DNA of 64,000 nt from NCBI GenBank assembly GCA_949987565.1, contig OX465114.1, positions 5,918,832 to 5,982,831 of the forward strand, read 5' to 3'. The stretch comes from Luidia sarsii (Eukaryota > Echinodermata > Asteroidea > Paxillosida > Luidiidae). The translations under genes and the position numbers were made by a program. Numbering within the stretch: the stretch's first letter is position 1; every line of letters starts with the position of its first letter. Of the stretch, positions 60,933 through 64,000 are shown piece by piece. Under the pieces are notes generated by a model. The model had not been told where the DNA came from. It was given only the letters and a program-made list of their open reading frames with translations, and made no database searches.

Positions 60933-62841
60933 TTCTTGCCTTTTTATCATTAAATTTCATCTTAAAAAGATTGTCTTTTCCTTTTATTTGATTTCATTTC
61001 CCTCATCAAAAATATATTGATTTTTTTGGATCAAAGATCTTCCTAAATTCATTAAAACTTTGACTGGACCGGAACTTGAACCATCTTAGATAGAGGCCTT
61101 CGCCTCCTTCAAAGATTTCTTTTCCAATTTCTCAATTTGTTCAAACGTTCCCAGTCAGTTTTTCCTTTAATTCCTTTGTTTGATTGACTGAAATAATTAC
61201 TTGAGATAGTCCTATCTTAAAATGAATAGAAGTGACTATCGCGTAAGTAATGTTAAAACTGGGTTAAACAGCTCTCCGTAGTCGTGTGGTCTGCCAGGTT
61301 GTCTTGGAAAAGTTGCAATCTCTCGATGGCTTGTAAATGTATTACATTAGTCTATTAATTCAGTTAGCTTGCACAGCTCAATTATTTTACACTAAAACCT
61401 TTTTTTCGGTTCGTGTGTATTTTTTTCATTAGATTCTTATTATTTCATGTAGGCCTAATACCATTTGGAAATTAATAATACAAAGAAGAAACGAATAAGG
61501 GAGCGTATAGGTGCTACAACTTGAAGAGCAACGAATACAAGACAAAGTGCATTCGACCGTATTCCTGACCAATGGCCCCAAAGCGAACTAATTCACTATT
61601 TATATTTATATTTATTTCATTTTTCGGGATACATGTACAGCATTCACATCACAGCACACTCAAGTAAGAATCAAGTGGAAAACAGAAATAAATCAATTAA
61701 TAATGAAAAATTAAAAAATAAAAACACACCCCAACACAATAACAAACAACAAACAAACAACATCCCTCCAAACTACGTCAACAAAAAACAAGTAATAATC
61801 AAGTTGAATCATTTCGTTTACGGGAGTCTCGCATTTTCGGTGGAAATTGTTCCCTGAAACTTTACAAGTATAGAGAGTTGATGAGAAGGTAAACGTATTC
61901 GTGGATCATGTATCAAAACGAAATAATCTCGATTTTTTTTTTAGTGAGGGCGCTATTCCGGGCTAACGGTCAAGCTTCCGCCAACTTGTTGGGGTGTCAT
62001 CCGTCGCACACAGAATAATATAGTCCGCGTTAGTGGAGAAATAATGGGTCGTACTGTTAATTCTTTTCATTTTGATTTCGTAATATTATTAGAAAATTGA
62101 AGTTATACGGACTGTTCCTGGGGGAAATAAACCGAAAGGGATTGGCGAATGCGAGTCATTGATCGTTTTCATTTCACAAATAAACGTGGGGCGGATTAAT
62201 TCGAAAACAACGGTTAGGGTAACGGTGCTGGATTTTTTGGAAAGATGTATGCCGAGGCGATGGTAGGCAAAGTACGGCAACTCTAGTAGTCCAGGCCTAA
62301 TATCTACAAGGATCTTTGTGACGCATCCGTGTACTTCTACAGAAAAATAGGGCCACGTTTCAAGTCCGACATGCCCCAAATTACACGCAATCCCGGGTTG
62401 TCATAAGCTTCACTTATCCTACAATAATTATATCAGTTAATTAGACTCCGATGGCCCCTGATTCAAAAAAGAGCTGTGGGTCCACACTTTATGATAATCA
62501 GCGGCGGAGCCATCTTGAAATGAATTAGTGCGATGAAACCATGCTGCTCTATGAACAATGAAAAAGCGGAATCAAGTGCATGTATATCTAGGCCGGGCGG
62601 TTAAGAATTTGCAACTTGTCCAATTTCCGGACATTACAATTTGAGAAATAACATCCGCATCGAGAAGTTTGTAACAGTTTCAGACACTCCGTGAAATTTC
62701 AGACCTCAAAAATCTGCCGTTTTAGAGAAAAGAGAAAAATTCTTGAATTTTCGAAGATCGCTCGGTTGAAACCCTTTTGGCAAACACCGCCCTCTATAAT
62801 TATGTCTGAAAAGGGGTAGCGTTTAGTTTCGTTGCCACAAA

Positions 62842-62880
62842 TGACTTAGTGTGCTGCATAGGATGCAGACCACTAAGTCA
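62842..62880. repeat. 39-nt hairpin (imperfect)
   Basis: Same two right-arm changes (GACCACTAAG) as the unit 1 and unit 4 copies. Confidence 0.75.
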
Positions 62881-63089
62881 ACTCCTTCGAGCAATGCTGC
62901 AGAAATCGTTACGTTGATCCGTGAGTGGCTACTTTTTATCATGTTCAGCCTGAAATCTCACCAGTTTGAATAATAGTTATAATTATGGAAGGCTCCGAAA
63001 ATTTACATTAACATTCGGCGTGTCAAATATATATTTTGGGAAAATATAACTGCTTGTGATGGGCATGGGGGCGAACAAATTAAAAAAAG

Positions 63090-64000
63090 AAAAAAAAAGA
63101 TATCATAATAGATAATTTTATAACTTCATATATTTTCCATGTTTGTATATCATTATAATTTCGTATATAATTATAAAAATAATTCGTATTAGAATAAAAA
63201 TGAAAAAAAAACTTTGAAGACAAAACGTTATACGGTGTCAGACCAAGCTTTCAGACCTCCCAGGGCCTCCACGATCGCCCGGTTTGCACGGGTCTATATA
63301 GAGCTCTTAAGGCCTCGGTACCGGTCCACCGCACTTCCTTTCCTGCCTTCATCCATATAGGCCCGTAGACCCACGCGCCATGTGAGGGAGGAAACACAGC
63401 GGCCCCAAGACCTTGGCCGCCGGGTCGACCAAAAGCACGTGTCCCTGTACCAAGACGCAAACCTGGATTACGAGGACAGTCCCAGCATCACACCGACTCA
63501 TCGGGATACGCCACATGCAATGTTGGTGGTTGTGGGAGTCTTTTAAACACCTTATAATGTAGCCGGGCTCTTTCCGAGTAAAAGAACATGAGCTGAAAAG
63601 TTGCCCCCGGGAATTGAACCATGAACCACGGACCTACACGTTGCTAGCCGAGCGTTATTTTCCTCTCGTCTTGCGCTTCGATGTAATAGGCAATACGGAT
63701 TTGAAGGAATATGTCGTTGGCGGTTGGCTTGTGGATTTCATTGTGATCGAGTAAAGAGGGTAAAGCGCTGAACCCACTTGCATAGACCGTATTTTCAAAA
63801 ACAAACAAACAAACAAACAAACAACAAACGAACAACATCGCACCAAACTACGTCAAGAAAAAATCAAGTGGAAATCAAGTTGAATCATTTCGTTGACGGG
63901 AGTCTGGCATTTTCGGTGGAAATTGTTGCCTAAAAACTTTACAAGTATTGAGAGTTGATAAAAAGGGAAACGTATTTGTTCCTAAATGGATTATGTATCA
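63090..64000 (+). repeat. Array 2 unit 10 (cut by window end)
   Basis: SINE minus 63227-63654, S, then R1 from ~63798 to the edge. From its tail-to-SINE junction it matches units 1, 2 and 5 rather than units 7 and 9, so it reverts to the array-1 unit type. Confidence 0.82.
63227..63654 (-). mobile_element. tRNA-derived SINE, unit 10 left copy
   Basis: Same form as the unit 5 left copy. Confidence 0.7.

Larger units (their letters stand above)
57040..63089 (+). repeat. Array 2 unit 9 (long type)
   Basis: Same design as unit 7: SINE minus 57168-57608, S piece to ~57725, Penelope-like fragment, block X, SINE plus 60502-60932, AT-rich segment, R2 ~61720-62236, and a tail with an imperfect hairpin at 62842-62880. 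Confidence 0.82.
45280..64000. repeat. Array 2: composite tandem repeat with Penelope/X module
   Basis: Same orientation as array 1 and sharing its SINEs, S, R and tail, but the long units (near 49285-55444 and 57040-63089) carry a Penelope-like fragment and block X between the two SINEs instead of R1 and the LINE fragment. The array runs off the window end inside a unit that again begins S plus R1 (array-1 type). Confidence 0.88.

Overview
The window is eukaryotic, intron-containing DNA, about two thirds of it repetitive. Two vertebrate-like metabolic genes with short exons, heavy SINE/LINE/Penelope/MITE content and recurrent TAGGCCTA and ACATGTA words suggest a marine invertebrate, most likely a deuterostome (echinoderm, hemichordate or cephalochordate). 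That placement is inference; the sequence does not fix it.

Layout. (1) 1-24482: a tandem array of a composite repeat of about 4.8 kb, with five near-complete units and a sixth cut at 24482. Each unit runs: AT-rich start, tRNA-derived SINE (minus), spacer S, block R1, dead LINE reverse-transcriptase fragment (minus), second SINE (plus), AT-rich segment, block R2 (a direct copy of R1), and a tail with a 39-nt hairpin. (2) 24483-45279: a low-copy island with two genes on the + strand, plus dispersed SINEs and MITE-like elements. (3) 45280-64000: a second array in the same orientation. Its long units (about 6 kb) carry a Penelope-like fragment plus an unexplained 'block X' where array 1 carries R1 and the LINE fragment. 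One 1.6-kb unit looks like an R1 x R2 deletion product.

Genes. 25836-28936 holds six exons of a GH18 di-N-acetylchitobiase (CTBS), a lysosomal enzyme of glycan breakdown. The signal-peptide exon is not visible, and the frame is broken beside the catalytic DxE motif, so it may be a pseudogene. 36239-43022 is a complete seven-exon gene for a betaine-homocysteine S-methyltransferase-like protein (363 aa) with all three zinc cysteines. The two genes have unrelated functions and are simply neighbours. No functional tRNA, rRNA, CRISPR or prokaryotic feature was found. All similarities were judged by eye from family knowledge; nothing was searched or aligned by computer.
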